Notes under the pieces: model-generated
Databases searched by the model: none
What the model saw: the letters and a program-made list of their open reading frames with translations, nothing else
Told to the model about the DNA's origin: nothing
Assembly (NCBI RefSeq): GCF_036324505.1
Contig: NC_086354.1
Location: forward strand, 938,339 to 1,002,338
DNA from: Eleginops maclovinus
Lineage: Eukaryota > Chordata > Actinopteri > Perciformes > Eleginopidae
DNA: 64,000 nt
Reading direction: 5' to 3'
Position numbers and translations under genes: made by a program
Shown here: one piece after another, positions 52,989-64,000 of the stretch
How positions within the stretch are numbered: the first letter of the stretch is position 1
Layout of the letters: each line of letters begins with the position of its first letter

Positions 52989-54356
52989 TTAAATATGTCC
53001 TTCTTTTATGAACCAAATCCTGTAACTGATCCGTTGTTTGTTATGTCCTATTTACTTTGAACTTATTTCCGTTTTTTAAGGAAAACATAAGTGTGACTCC
53101 CCTTCCCACTTTGACACACTTGGTTACGCCCACCGGGGTCCTTGATCCACGAGCCGTTGAGTTGAGTTCAGATTAGCGTTGGTGGTTTAAGATGAGTGTG
53201 GAATTTGGAGTTGATGCGAAAAAAATCTGTTCCAGACAAATAAAAAGACGTGTTTGCTAGTAATGGAGGAGGAAGGAAAGGGCGCAAAAAAGAGGAGAAT
53301 GGACCCTGGCCTGCACTGGCAGGACATTTGACTTTTTTTTTTTAAGTGAGTTTTTCAACAGAGTGCTAGGATATGCTAACGTTAGCTTGCCAAGGACAGG
53401 TTAAGTTAGTTAGCGAATGTTAGCTATGGACAACTAACGACTAGGTTGTCTTAGCCATTGCATACCAATACATTTCACATTATATGATGTCGGTCGAGTT
53501 AGTAAGGACAGTTTGTCCTGTAAGTTAAGAAAACGATAACGCGATAAAAAGTGGAAATTACATCCGCAAATTAACATAAAGCAAGTGTAGCAAGTGCAAA
53601 CCGAGGTGTAATGGCGGCCACCAGGCGAATACCACCTCGAACATGCATAATTTTCTGCTTCCATTATCCCTTAGATAGCTAACTTTTTAGGTAGCTGTTG
53701 AAGTGGAAATTATATCTGCAAATTAACATAAAGAAAGTGTGGCAACCTGAACCGTGGTATAAAGCAGGGATAATAATGCACCACCTTTTTATTGGCATCG
53801 TGGCCACGGCTGGCATTACACCTTGAGGTGTATTATTTGAAATCCATATTTCATAATCCATAATGGCGGCCACGATGCAAATACGTGCAGCATGTATTCT
53901 TTTCTGCTGCTTCCAGCATTATCCCTTACAAAGCTAATGTTTCACTGTATGTTGTTGTATTATATAACTTACTTATCTTTATACACTTACTTACTCTATA
54001 GTTAGCTAAACAGCATGATAATATTTAAGTAATGCTTAAAACTAGCAATGCAAGCACAATATCTGAATATGCAATGTATTAGGTAAAAATGATCATCAAG
54101 GTTAGTCATTGATTGTTCTTCTGGTAAAAATATGGTATCTGGTGGTCACAATGCAGGCAGCAAAGAGAGACAGGGAGAGGAATGCTGGAAGCAGTGGCCA
54201 GGCAGATCAGCGCTTGGAGGAGCATGGTACTTGCCCACACCAGTCCAATGTCCACTTCATTCAGACTCAGTCGCTGGCAAAAAAGACTCTCAAATTTCAG
54301 GATAGTTGGTTGAGGCAGTACAGGTTGCTTCATTACAGCCCCTCGTTGAAGGGTGT

Positions 54357-54666
54357 TGTGAGCGGGATGGCTCAGGTAAAAGGTAAGAGACGGAAGCGTT
54401 CGGGGTTGGGCAAAAACAACAGTGTTTATTGTTCGAGAATTGTGCACACAACAGGCAGCTCCGCTGTACTTTCCGAGCGGGCAAGGCCAGGACAGGGTGT
54501 GTCGTCTTCCCAGGACCCAGCCTACTGCAAGACAGATCAGAACCAGGTTACCAACATGCTTTATATTAAATGCCTGATTACCTGATTCCGATCAGCTGTC
54601 TGGTCTCCGGCCGAGCCACTCCCCTCACCCCAGCAGCCGGCGCTCTAACCACACCCGGCTGCCACA
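54357..54666 (-). repeat. LTR (3' LTR of the minus-strand element)
   Basis: Plus-strand ends are TGTGAGCGGGATGG and CGGCTGCCACA. It differs from its partner at about 54423, 54466 and 54495 (T/C, T/G, A/G). The adjacent purine tract, read on the minus strand, is GGGCGGTGGGGGTA. Confidence 0.92.
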
Positions 54667-54683
54667 TACCCCCACCGCCCGAC

Positions 54684-57600
54684 TCAGGCCGGGATCCCGC
54701 CGGCCGACAGCTGACTTCCCCCCCCCCCCTCCGCCGAGCGGGAGAGGAAATCGGCCACGACCATCCGGTTACCCGGCCTGTGGATCACCTTGAAGTTAAA
54801 CGGCTGTAACGCCAGATACCAACGAGTGATCCGGGCGTTGGCATCCTTCATGAGGTGGAGCCACTGGAGCGGGGCATGGTCCGAATAGAGGGTGAAAGGG
54901 CGCCCCAGGAGGTAGTAACGCAGGGCGCCGACCGCCCACCGTATGGCGAGGCACTCCTTTTCCACCGTACTGTAGTTCACCTCCCTCTGAGCCAGCTTAC
55001 GGCTAATGTACAGTACGGGGCGGTCAACCCCCTCTATCTGCTGGGACAAAACAGCCCCCACCCCACTGTTCGAGGCGTCGGTCTGCAAAACAAAAGGTAG
55101 AGAGAAGTTAGGGGTGAACAGAAGCGGCTTTCCACAGAGGGCTTTCTTAACCCTCTCAAACGCCAGCTGACATTGCTCCGTCCACTGGACCGGATCTGAA
55201 GCACCCTTTCGGGTCAGGTCGGTCAGAGGGCTGGTCAGCTCCGAAAAGGCGGGGATGAACCGCCTGTAGTAACCGGCCACCCCCACGAACCTCCTGACCT
55301 CTTTTTTCGTCTTGGGCACCGGACAGGCAGAAATGGCGGCAGTTTTCTCTATCTGTGGCCGCACCTGCCCGCCGCCCAAGTGGTACCCCCAGATACCGTA
55401 CCTCCCTCCGCCCAACCGCACACTTCTTTGGGTTGGCCGTGAGCCCCGCCTGCCTCAGGGACTCGAGCACTGCCCCCACCTGCTGCATATGCTGCTCCCA
55501 TGTCTCACTGTGGATGATGACATCATCCAAGTAAGCAGCAGCATTTGCAGAGTGGGGACGCAGCACTCGGTCCATGAGCCGTTGGAAGGTGGCTGGAGCC
55601 CCGAACAACCCGAAAGGAAGTGTGACAAATTGGTACAAACCGTACGGAGTGGAGAAGGCCGTTTTTTCGTTCGACTCTGGAGAAAGGGGAATCTGCCAGT
55701 AGCCCTTGGTTAAATCCAGTGTCGTATAAAAACGAGCAGTGCCTAGCCGGTCCAGGAGTTCGTCGACCCGGGGCATTGGATAAGCATTGAATTTCGACAC
55801 CTCGTTAACCCTGCGGTAGTCCACACAGAACCAGATTGACCCGTCCGGCTTATGTACCAGCACGACAGGGCAACACCAGTCACTGGTGGACTCTTCTATT
55901 ACTCCCATCTCTAGCATAGCCTGAAGCTCCGCCTGAACAATTTTCCTCTTGTGTTCAGGCAGCCGATAGGGCCGTGAACGAATGGCCACGCCCGGGGGCG
56001 TTTCTATGCGGTGGTTTATGAGAGAGGTGCGCCCTGGCAGCGGGGAGAACACATCGGCAAACCGCCCTTGCAACGCGGCAACGTCTGCCACCTGACCGGG
56101 TGAGAGATGGTCGCCGCAACAGACCGGGGCTAATTCGGTGTTAATAATGACCTCCGGTCCCAACTCATCTCTCTCTATCACCGTGGTGGCCAGAGAAGCA
56201 GACGCCACTTCCCTCCATGTTTTAAGGAGGTTTACGTGGTAGATCTGTGTTGCTCCCCCCCTGTCAGAACGCACCAGCTCATAATCTACGTCCCCCACTC
56301 GTCGTGTGACCACGAAGGGCCCTTGCCACTTGGCGAGTAATTTGGAGCTAGAAGTCGGGAGTAACACAAGTACTTTATCTCCCGGTGAAAATTGTCTCAG
56401 TTTCGACCCTCTGTTGTACAGGCGCTGCTGACGTTCCTGAGCCTGCAGCAAATTCTCCCGTGATAACTGCCCCAGTGAATGGAGTTTTGCTCGCAGGTCC
56501 ATAACGTACTGAATTTCGTTTTTACTTGTGCTCGGACCCTCCTCCCAGTTTTCTTTAAATAGGTCCAAAACACCCCGTGGCTTCCTGCCAAACAGAGTTC
56601 AAAGGGAGAAAATCCCGTGGAGGACTGAGGCACCTCCCGCACTGCAGACAACAGAGGGTCTAGCCATTTATCCCAATTACGGCTATCCTCGTGAACGAAC
56701 TTACGAACCATGTTCTTTAGCGTTTTGTTAAACCGCTCCACCAGGCCATCGGTCTGTGGATGGTAAACACTAGTCCGGATTGAGCGGACGCCCAACAGTT
56801 CATACAGCTCGCGTAGTGTGCGTGACATAAATGACGTGCCCTGGTCAGTCAGGATCTCTTTCGGGATCCCGACTCGGGAGATTATATGAAACAGTGCCTG
56901 TGCAACGCTCTTTGCAGAGATATTGCGCAACGGCACTGCCTCGGGATATCGTGTTGCATAATCCACTAGGACGAGTACAAAGCGATATCCCCGTGCACTC
57001 CGGTCTAATGGCCCGATGAGGTCCATACCAACTCTCTCAAAAGGCACCTCAATTAATGGGAGTGGGCGCAGAGGCGCTTTTGGGGTGGCCGGCGGATTAA
57101 CCAGCTGACATTCGCTGCAGGATGCACACCACCGCTTCACATCCGCGCGAATGCCCGGCCAATAAAATCGGGCCATGATCCGGTGTAGTGTCTTATCGTA
57201 CCCTAGGTGACCTGACATGGGGTTGTGATGAGCCGCCTGGAAAATCATTTCCCGACGGCTTTGTGGTACCAACAACTGGGTATTGATCTCTCCTGTCTGT
57301 GTGTCACGGCTCACACGATACAGCCTGTCCCTAATAACAACAAAGTGGGGGTGTGTGAGTGCTGTGTTTGGGTGGAGCTGGGAGCCATCAATACTCACCA
57401 CCTGATCGAAAGCGTGCTGAAGGGTCCCGTCCCTAGACTGTTCGAGGGGGAAATCCTCAACCGGGAACACTGGCGGGGGCAGAGGGGCCTCCCCGGCACC
57501 CTCCGGTGGTAGAGGGACCTCCCCGGCCCCCTCCGTGTCTGTTCCCCCTTCGTCGCCGTCAGCCGCTTCCGATTCGCCACTAAACACAGCACACCACTCA

Positions 57601-58964
57601 CATTTCCCTGACTCCCGTGAACGCACCCCCATAGCCCTCGCTAGCTTAGCAAACCCCGGCCAATTTGTTCCCAAGATCAGAGGGTGCGTGAGGCGAGTAC
57701 TAACTCCAGCCCTGACTCTATGCTTTTTTCCCCTAAAAGATATTTCCAGAGTCACCTCCGGGTACTGGTGAATATCCCCATGCACACACCTCACCTTCAC
57801 CCACGATGCTTCCACCAATGCCCCCGGCCGAACCAAGCGCTGATGGATCATCGTCTGATTACAGCCCGTGTCCATCAGAGCCTGGTGGGTACCCCCCTGT
57901 ATACATACCGGTATACGGTACGTCCCTTCTAAACCGGGGGAGGCAACTGGCGGTCCCGCAACCTGGACCAACTGTCCGACCTCCATCATGGGACACTCCC
58001 GCCGGAAGTGGCCGGGCTGCCCGCACCGCCAGCACTCCTGCCCTGGCGCCTGAGGAGCCCCCCGTGGTGCCGGGCGACCAGAGGCGGAGGCTGGATCCTG
58101 GGGAGAGAGAGAGAGAGAGAGATGAGGTAGGGCTTGGGTGGGAAGGGGCCGGGTCGTGGGTTGAGGGGAACGCGGTGCAGCGGCTGCTGTCGGGAACCTC
58201 CTCCTTGGGGCTGGAACGGGTCGGTCCGCGGGGACGACAGATTGTCGGGGCTCCTCCTTCATGCTCCGCCGGGGAAGCGAAAGGTGGTCCTCCGCGAGGA
58301 CGACGGCTGCCTCCAGGCTGGCAGGGCGGTGACACTGGACCCAATTCGCCGTTGACGATGGCAGCCCGGCGACAAACTGCTCCAGTGCCACCTGCTCCAT
58401 GACGTCCTCGGCGGAGCGCATCCCCGGCTGAAGCCAGCGCCTCGCCGCATCGAGGAGCTGCTTCGTGTAGGAGAAGGGGCGGCCAGCGTCCTCAAAGGGA
58501 AGGGCCCTGAACCGGCGGCGGTGTCCCTCTGGTGTGCTGCCGAGCCGGTCCAGGATGGCCCTCCGCAGCTGCTTGTACTCATGTCGATCGGACGCTGGCA
58601 GGCTGTGGGCGGCTAGCTGCGCTGCCCCGGCCAGCACGGGAAGAAGCCGCACAGCCCAGTCCTCCTCCGGCCACCCGCACGCCGCCGCAGTGCCCTCAAA
58701 TATGTCCAGATAAGCCTCTGGGTCGTCGTCGGCTGACATCTTCTGGAGGGCAATCTGCGGCGGCCGGGCGGGGTTGGTCACCGGCTCGGCCTCCCGGGCG
58801 GCCGGACGCTGCAGCAGCTCCCGCAGGAGAGCACAGTCCTCCCGCTGGCTGGAAGCGATTTCGAGGAGAGCCTCGCTCTGCTGCCGTTGCAGGGCCGTTG
58901 TGCTCTCCTGCATGAGGGCGAGACGCTGGAGGGCCTGGCCCAGCGGGCTTTCTCCTTCCGTCAT
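54684..58964 (-). pseudogene. Gypsy gag-pol with Gmr1-type order, two single-base frameshifts
   Basis: From the ATG at 58964: gag (MTEGESPLGQALQRLAL, YLDIFEGTAAACGWPEEDWA), zinc knuckle CWRCGQPGHFRRECP, protease ALMDTGCNQTMIH, integrase zinc domain (HHNPMSGHLGYDKTLHRIMA, CASCSECQ) and core (MDLIGPLD, TDQGTSF, VERFNKTL). A one-base loss near 56595 shifts the frame. Then a GPF module (KWQGPFVVTRRVGDVDYEL), RT (FYTTLDLTKGYWQIPL, AAYLDDVIIHS) and a one-base gain in a G run near 55388. Next RNase H (TDASNSGVGAVLSQ, STVEKECLAIRW) to the stop at 54684. Integrase precedes RT, unlike standard Gypsy. No envelope frame. All catalytic motifs are visible; only the shifts inactivate it. I do not give a repaired sequence. 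Confidence 0.94.
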
Positions 58965-58996
58965 CTGAGGGGTTCACGTCTCTGTTCAGGTGCCAC

Positions 58997-59306
58997 TGTG
59001 AGCGGGATGGCTCAGGTAAAAGGTAAGAGACGGAAGCGTTCGGGGTTGGGCAAAAACAACAGCGTTTATTGTTCGAGAATTGTGCACACAACAGGCAGCT
59101 CCGCGGTACTTTCCGAGCGGGCAAGGCCAGGACGGGGTGTGTCGTCTTCCCAGGACCCAGCCTACTGCAAGACAGATCAGAACCAGGTTACCAACATGCT
59201 TTATATTAAATGCCTGATTACCTGATTCCGATCAGCTGTCTGGTCTCCGGCCGAGCCACTCCCCTCACCCCAGCAGCCGGCGCTCTAACCACACCCGGCT
59301 GCCACA
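58997..59306 (-). repeat. LTR (5' LTR of the minus-strand element)
   Basis: Same length and ends as the partner LTR. The primer-binding site follows on the minus strand at 58995-58978 (TGGCACCTGAACAGAGAC), a decayed tRNA-Lys type site. Confidence 0.92.
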
Positions 59307-61779
59307 GGTGTGCTATGTTTTTATTGTTCCAAATATTTTAGCGAACACAAATGTTCTTTAGCCAGTAAGGCCGATGGAGCTTTTATTTCAACAGGGTTTA
59401 GCAATTGGAAAAAAGCACTTCAAAGGTTCTCTCAACACCAAGATGTTGTTTGTCATTCAGCAGCGATGACAACACATTTGCACCGCAAACAGCCTGTCAG
59501 TACTCAGCTTTCCAGTCAGTTACAAAAGCAGCAGCAGGTGGCTAGAAATAATCTCTTATAGATTGTGGGGGGGTTGATGTGTTTAGCAAGACAGGGTAAT
59601 GCTTTCAGGGGGCATGACAACATAAAGGGCAACTTCGACCAGTTAATTAAGTACAAAGCAGAGGGTGATGATGAACTTACGAGGTGGCTTGAGCGGCACA
59701 ATAATTTCACCAGCCCTAAAATTCAAAAACTAGGTCCTTAAAATAGTCAGTAACACAGTGTTGCGTGAAATTACAATCCAATCATTGGCATTTGATCCAA
59801 TCATTGGCATTTGTTCATTTTTCACTTATAATTGATGGCACACAGGATGCAGCAGGAGTTGAGCAAAAATCCTTCTGTCTGCGCTTTGTTGACAAAAACT
59901 TGCAACCCAGAGAGGAGTTCATTGGTCTATATCACGTCACATCCATTACTGGAGAAAACATAGCACGTGTAGCTAAAGATGTTTTGCTTCGCCTAAATCT
60001 CCCACTATCACAGCTACGGCGTCAAACTTACGATGGGGCAGCCAATATGTCTGGTAGGATGCAAGGTGTGCAAGCTCATCTTAAGAAAGAGTAGCCTCTT
60101 GCCGTCTATGTTCATTGTGGGCTGCATTGTGTGAACCTGATCACCCAAGCCACGTATATGTCCTCCCCCATTGTAAGAGATGCAATGCAGCTAGTGCATG
60201 AATTGGGTGTTTTATTTAATCAGTCTGGGAAGTTCAAGGCTATCTTTTCCTCTGTAGCAAAGTCAGATCACAGTTCACCGCACACATCTCTCAAGCCTCT
60301 CTGCCCCACCAGCTGGACAGTGCGAACGCCAGCCATTCGCTCTGTCCTCACCTAATACGAATCTGTGCTGACAGCCACGGAAGAAATGTCTCAGTCTACC
60401 ACAATGGAAATGTCTGCAAAAGCAAGTGGCTTTCATCACAGCTTTTTGAGGGGGAATACCATTCTTGGCATCATTCTGGCAGAAGATCTTATGTCTGACT
60501 TGGAGGAGCTGAACATTTTTCTGCAGCAGAGAAGGCAAACTACATCAGGGATGCTGGCTGCTTTCAAGCATGTGACAAGAGCCATCCAGGCTAAAAGATC
60601 TGAAGAGCACTTTGACCGGCAGTACTCCAGAGCATCTGAGGTTGTAACATCTCTAAACCTGCGGCCCATCGAGATGCCTCATGTAGGGAGGCCTCCGAAG
60701 CGCTTAACTGGTCCAAGCGTACTACAGAATGCAATACTTCAGTTATTTGGATACTGCCGTGGTGCAGTGCACTGAGCGTTTCAGCCAAAATGGGCTTCCA
60801 AGGATGCAAAAATTGGAAAATGTACTCATTTCTGGGAAGATTGATGCAGTCCTAGATGAATACCCAGAGTCGAATGCCATGACTTTAGAAGTGCAGCTGA
60901 GAATGTTCCAGGCCAATTACACATACACAACTTTCTCAGAGGTAGCAGATATTTTCCAAGAAATGGTGCCAGAGGTCCGACATCTTTTCATGCAGGTTGA
61001 GGTTCTCTTTAGACTGCTGATGGTGGTTCCTGCCTCTTCAGCGGAGGCAGAGCGAAGTTTCAGCGCCTTGAGACGTCTGAAGACATGGCTGAGAACAACG
61101 ATGACGCAGACAAATATGTCAGAGCCTAGTTGATTTAAATGATGAAAGCCTCCAAGTTTTTGGGTCATTTATTTAGATGATACCTGTCCGTCTCCGCCCC
61201 CTGCTGCCTTGTCTGTAGCTGCGGCACTTTTACACATACTCACCATATGGTCACTGGGCGCATGGGAAAATAAAGCATTCTATTTATCTGTCTAACTTTT
61301 TGATGAGACCCTGGGAAAACAGATCTGAAACAAAGCTGTTTTTTCTCTTAATATATTATCTTATTGCATTTATATGTCATCAGTGTGAAATTGCAACGTG
61401 GTTTAAACAGATATTACAGTGTTTATGGTATGGTAAATCATCAAACTGAATCCTCAGAAGAGGACCTGAGCAGAGAATCTGACTTAATGTTGGGTGCAGT
61501 GCATTCTTATTTATTTAACAAGATACATGAATGCAATCAGTTGCAACCATGTGCAGTGCATCTGTAACTTGGAATAAAAGTAATGAATGTATTAGTAACT
61601 CATTTTTGATTAATTATGAGATTAGGAAAATATTAATTCAGTTTGATGCAAAGCAATTTCTGATTTAAGTACTTCTTTGTAGTTAGTTTATGTAAACAGA
61701 CCTAAATCTTGCTCAAAAGTGTTGGTAGTCAAACAAACATTACGTCAGAAACCCTACAGGCCTGTGTGTACAAACCTAT

Positions 61780-61860
61780 ACTCAGACACTCTTATCATTG
61801 CTATGCTGATGACACACAGCTTTATTATATTATGAAAATAAAGACAGGGAGTTATTACGT
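61780..61860 (+). pseudogene. LINE RT active-site fragment
   Basis: The frame reads RHSYHCYADDTQLYYIMK, the YADD box of an L2/Rex-type LINE reverse transcriptase. Only about 25 codons match. It lies within the 3' region of the third hAT copy. Confidence 0.55.
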
Positions 61861-62493
61861 TTGGTTAATCCCGTGTTCCTCCAGTTCTTCTGTGCAGAGA
61901 TCAGCATTCAACTTGGTCCACTTACAGTGTATGTTCCCAGTTATTACTAGTAGCCCGAAAATTTGTTTTTGGACCCCCCCAATATCTACAGCATGGTTAC
62001 GCCCCTGCCTTAATGTCATCGGAGCTGCCGTGTCTGTGTGCCGGTGAAATGTTTTACTTTCAGTTTCGTTTATGATGGTGGATGAGATGACAGTGCTTTT
62101 TTCTCCTTTTCAACATTTCCTTTACTGTACTGCTGTTTGGTGCTGTGCATAAAAAGATAAAGGTGAGTTTCATTTGTGCAATGTAAATTTGCCAGTGTTT
62201 ATTTATAGTAAGTAGCGATATCTATGTTGGCAGTAATGTGTCTAGCTTGTTAGCGGTGCTGGATGCTAGTGGTAGCTTAGTTGCTAACTGCTCTGTATTC
62301 GTGTATTTCACTTGCTTGTTTATTACAATTGTACAATTATTTTCTTATGGCTAATTGTGATCATTATTAATGTCATTCCCTTGTTTTTGCTGTTGTTGCA
62401 GACCACAGCTACACATCTTTTACCGGGACACACCCATCCACACCGTGCCATCTCTAAACCACAATTTCCTGGAAACCCCACTCTCCTTTACAG

Positions 62494-62892
62494 GTATGGA
62501 CCGGTGATGTACATGTGAAGGTTAATGGCAATCGGATCATTTTCCAGGGAGTTAGGGCGACATCGTGTTTTATGGCGAGGGATGCGTTGCCATGGAAACA
62601 TCACATTATATATTTGACGTAGAGCTGTTCAGGTCAGCAGTGTTAACCAACATCTGAAATCTGGGGCCATTCTGAGTATGTCAGTTGGAGTTATGACATC
62701 ATCGTGTTCCATGGCGAGGGATCACCTAGCATCGCGAGAACAATGCGGCGCCCACGTCACTAAGCTCGCGCGTCCTAACTGCTGGCATGACTCGAGACCC
62801 CTTTTTTTGTGCTTTTTTATGTTAGGCAGGGTTGTCGCTCGCTTTGCGATCGATTACAATAGGGTCTCCGCCAACCTCTGGTCTCAGACCCT
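62494..62892. repeat. Non-coding dispersed repeat, copy 3 (right part)
   Basis: It has the same blocks as the first copy (GGCGACATCGTGTTTTATGG-like, GCGTTGCCATGGAAAC, AGCTGTTCAGG) and the same end CTGGTCTCAGACCCTAATAA. Its left end is cut at about 62494. The stretch 62040-62490 shows nothing recognisable. Confidence 0.7.
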
Positions 62893-63288
62893 AATAATTA
62901 TAATAATAATTATAATTATTATTATTATTATTTATATAAATTGTCAATATTTGTGTGTTTCAAATATGGAATGCACCCAGAAATATGTGTAAAATATGAT
63001 TTTAAAATAATTTGCGCAAATTATATGCTTTTCCTAGTATACTGTATGACTAAAGTACTGTGCTGAGGCGGTGGCGGGTCTCTGTAGCAAGTTAGCCAAT
63101 TGCTGATTCAAGATATGAACGTGTGTCATAAAATGTAGCAAATCAGCATCCTCAACACTACTACCCGAGGTGCGATTATTTTATCGCCCCAAGTTACAAT
63201 TAGCCATTTTAACAACAATGACAATGACGAGCGTCAACACAGCCCCAAGATTCAACCCTAACTCGGTGAAATCTGTCTTGGTTTTTAA

Positions 63289-64000
63289 GTGAGGGATATG
63301 AAGCACCTGTCTGAGAAAGTGAGGAAGCATGAGAACACCAGGGCACACATGGACAAATCTATGAAGCTAGCCACGCTACGCAGAGTGAACATTGCTACGC
63401 AGCTGGACGAGGGCTACAGGATTGCGGTGAGGAAACACAATGAGGACGTGGATAAAAACAGACATATTTTATGCAAAATAATCTATAGTGTTAAGTTTTG
63501 TGGTGCTTTTTAGTTGGCTTTGCGTGGGCATGACGAGACAGACTCTTCAGTCAACCCTGGCATTTTCAGGGGATTGGTGGATTTAGTGTCCTCCCTGGAC
63601 ACTGCTGGAGGTGCACCTAAAGACTGCCACCGTTTTTAAAGGCACTTCAAAGACGGTACAAAACGAGCTGTTGGACAGCATGTTGTCGGTGCTGAGGGAT
63701 TACTTTCTGCAGGAGGTAAACAGCGCTGTTTTATCGCCATTTAAGCCAACGAGACGACGGCCGTCTCCACCTACTGCCAGCTGGTGCTTGTGCTACGCTA
63801 CATCGGTCATTACTATCCAGAACTCGACTACTGACACAATCGCTACAGCGCTTCTGGAGAGGCTAAGCCCCATACTCCCAAATCGACAAAAGGCCAAACT
63901 TATCGCCCAAGCTCACGATGGGGCTTCTGTTATGAGGGGAGCCACCGGCGGAATGCAGCGTAAGGTAATTTTCTGGCTTCTTCTCCAGGTCACCCAAGCA
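63289..64000 (+). pseudogene. Further hAT (TTF/DUF4371-type) transposase relic, runs off the window
   Basis: The frame at 63289-63513 reads SEKVRKHENTRAHMDKSMKL, ATQLDEGYRIAVRKHNEDVD and KNRHILCKII. It shifts to ALRGHDETDSSVNPGIFRGL and then ETTAVSTYCQLVLVLRYI, LERLSPILPNRQKAKLIAQA and HDGASVMRGATGG. This is the start of a DUF4371-type hAT core, in a lineage different from the other TTF hATs here. Several frameshifts and a stop (63511-63513) show it is dead; the rest lies beyond 64000. Confidence 0.7.

Larger units (their letters stand above)
54357..59306 (-). mobile_element. Gypsy (Gmr1-type) LTR retrotransposon, minus-strand near-intact copy
   Basis: The LTRs span 54357-54666 and 58997-59306, 310 bp each, and differ at three positions that I could align by eye. 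GGTGT occurs at 54352-54356 and 59307-59311, a perfect 5-bp target duplication. The gag-pol reading has two one-base frameshifts and no large deletion. Order is gag, protease, integrase, RT, RNase H. It is 4,950 bp long. Confidence 0.96.
54109..61133 (+). pseudogene. TTF-type hAT transposase, third copy, disrupted
   Basis: The N-terminal part (54150-54356) reads QAAKRDRERNAGSSGQADQR, HFIQTQSLAKKTLKFQDSWL and LLHYSPSLKG. After the Gypsy element the frame continues with LCFYCSKYFSEHKCSLASKA and FSNWKKALQRFSQHQDVVCH. Stops at about 59560 and 60092 follow, and a small deletion near 59740 spoils the next block. Later come LIIDGTQDAAGVEQKSFCLR, TYDGAANMSGRMQGVQAHLK and SSAEAERSFSALRRLKTWLR at about 61035-61090. 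It is about as similar to the 675-codon frame at 32266-34293 as two decayed sisters of one family. Confidence 0.85.
53263..62007 (+). mobile_element. TTF-type hAT, third copy, split by a Gypsy element
   Basis: The right end GCATGGTTACGCCCCTG at 62007 is the same 3' end as the hAT at 31779 read inversely, including GACCCCCCCAATAT. Coding parts lie at 54109-54356 and 59307-61133 and are interrupted precisely by an LTR element with 5-bp flanks GGTGT. The 5' end is not found; it may have been lost next to the other Gypsy copy. The stretch 52990-54108 has no clear gene but holds two direct-repeat pairs (53540-53600 with 53701-53760, and about 53610-53690 with 53855-53935). Confidence 0.8.

Noticed and set aside
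57806..58402. 198-codon plus-strand frame over the minus-strand Gypsy gag
   Set aside because: Shadow of the gag and zinc-knuckle coding sequence on the other strand.
48648..59306. Endogenous retrovirus with envelope
   Set aside because: After RNase H only about 20 bp remain before the LTR; there is no envelope-like frame. Domain order and LTR size fit a Gmr1-type Gypsy element.

Overview
The window is vertebrate nuclear DNA and almost certainly from a teleost fish. It has one split host gene with GT-AG introns and vertebrate-type protein sequence, exons of a second host gene, long CA/GT microsatellites, and a typical fish mobilome: Tc1-like elements, several hAT lineages, L2-, I- and L1-type LINEs, BEL/Pao, a Gypsy element with the Gmr1-type domain order, and an IS3EU-like element. 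I see no bacterial genes, operons or CRISPR.

Host gene 1 (3189-24288, + strand) is bpnt2 (impad1, Golgi-resident PAP phosphatase). Six exons are present, join in frame and give 280 residues. The first coding exon lies off the left edge. Intron 3336-19843 is swollen to 16.5 kb by nested elements. Its acceptor is preceded by 226 bp of uninterrupted GT, and a 129-bp CA run starts at the stop codon. Host gene 2 is ankrd45-like on the - strand: an ankyrin exon at 41992-42159 and a probable C-terminal exon at 38823-38925. Two tandemly duplicated, damaged tRNA-Gln(CTG) copies lie at 37798-38336.

Layout. 1-3055: L1 relic split by a Tc1 element. 3189-24288: bpnt2, whose large intron holds an antisense L2-type LINE, a hAT fragment, and a BEL/Pao relic. 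The BEL relic is split by a GTF2IRD2-like hAT, which in turn contains a BED-type hAT (8-bp target duplication GTTTTCAC) and an I-type LINE whose second half is inverted; a small MITE and half a Tc1 element follow. 26699-27875: Tc1 element with complete ends. 28553-31384: IS3EU-like element with repeat-rich terminal inverted repeats, itself holding a hAT MITE. 31779-36336: full-length ZMYM1/TTF-type hAT with a 675-codon open frame. 36345-42900: CpG-rich patch, tRNA copies, ankrd45 exons, a BED zinc-finger fragment and a non-coding repeat built of ~145-bp units. 43060-47396: three-deep nest of MITE, Tc1 derivative and hAT, with an intact 785-residue transposase frame. 48648-52988 and 54357-59306: two copies of one Gypsy family in opposite orientation; the second sits inside a third TTF-type hAT that ends at 62007. 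63289-64000: a further hAT relic running off the right edge.

The target-site duplications and interruptions give a readable order of insertion. Most elements are dead. The 785-codon hAT at 43333-46663 (perfect terminal repeats and 8-bp duplication) and the Gypsy copy at 54357-59306 (its two LTRs differ at 3 of 310 positions) look youngest.
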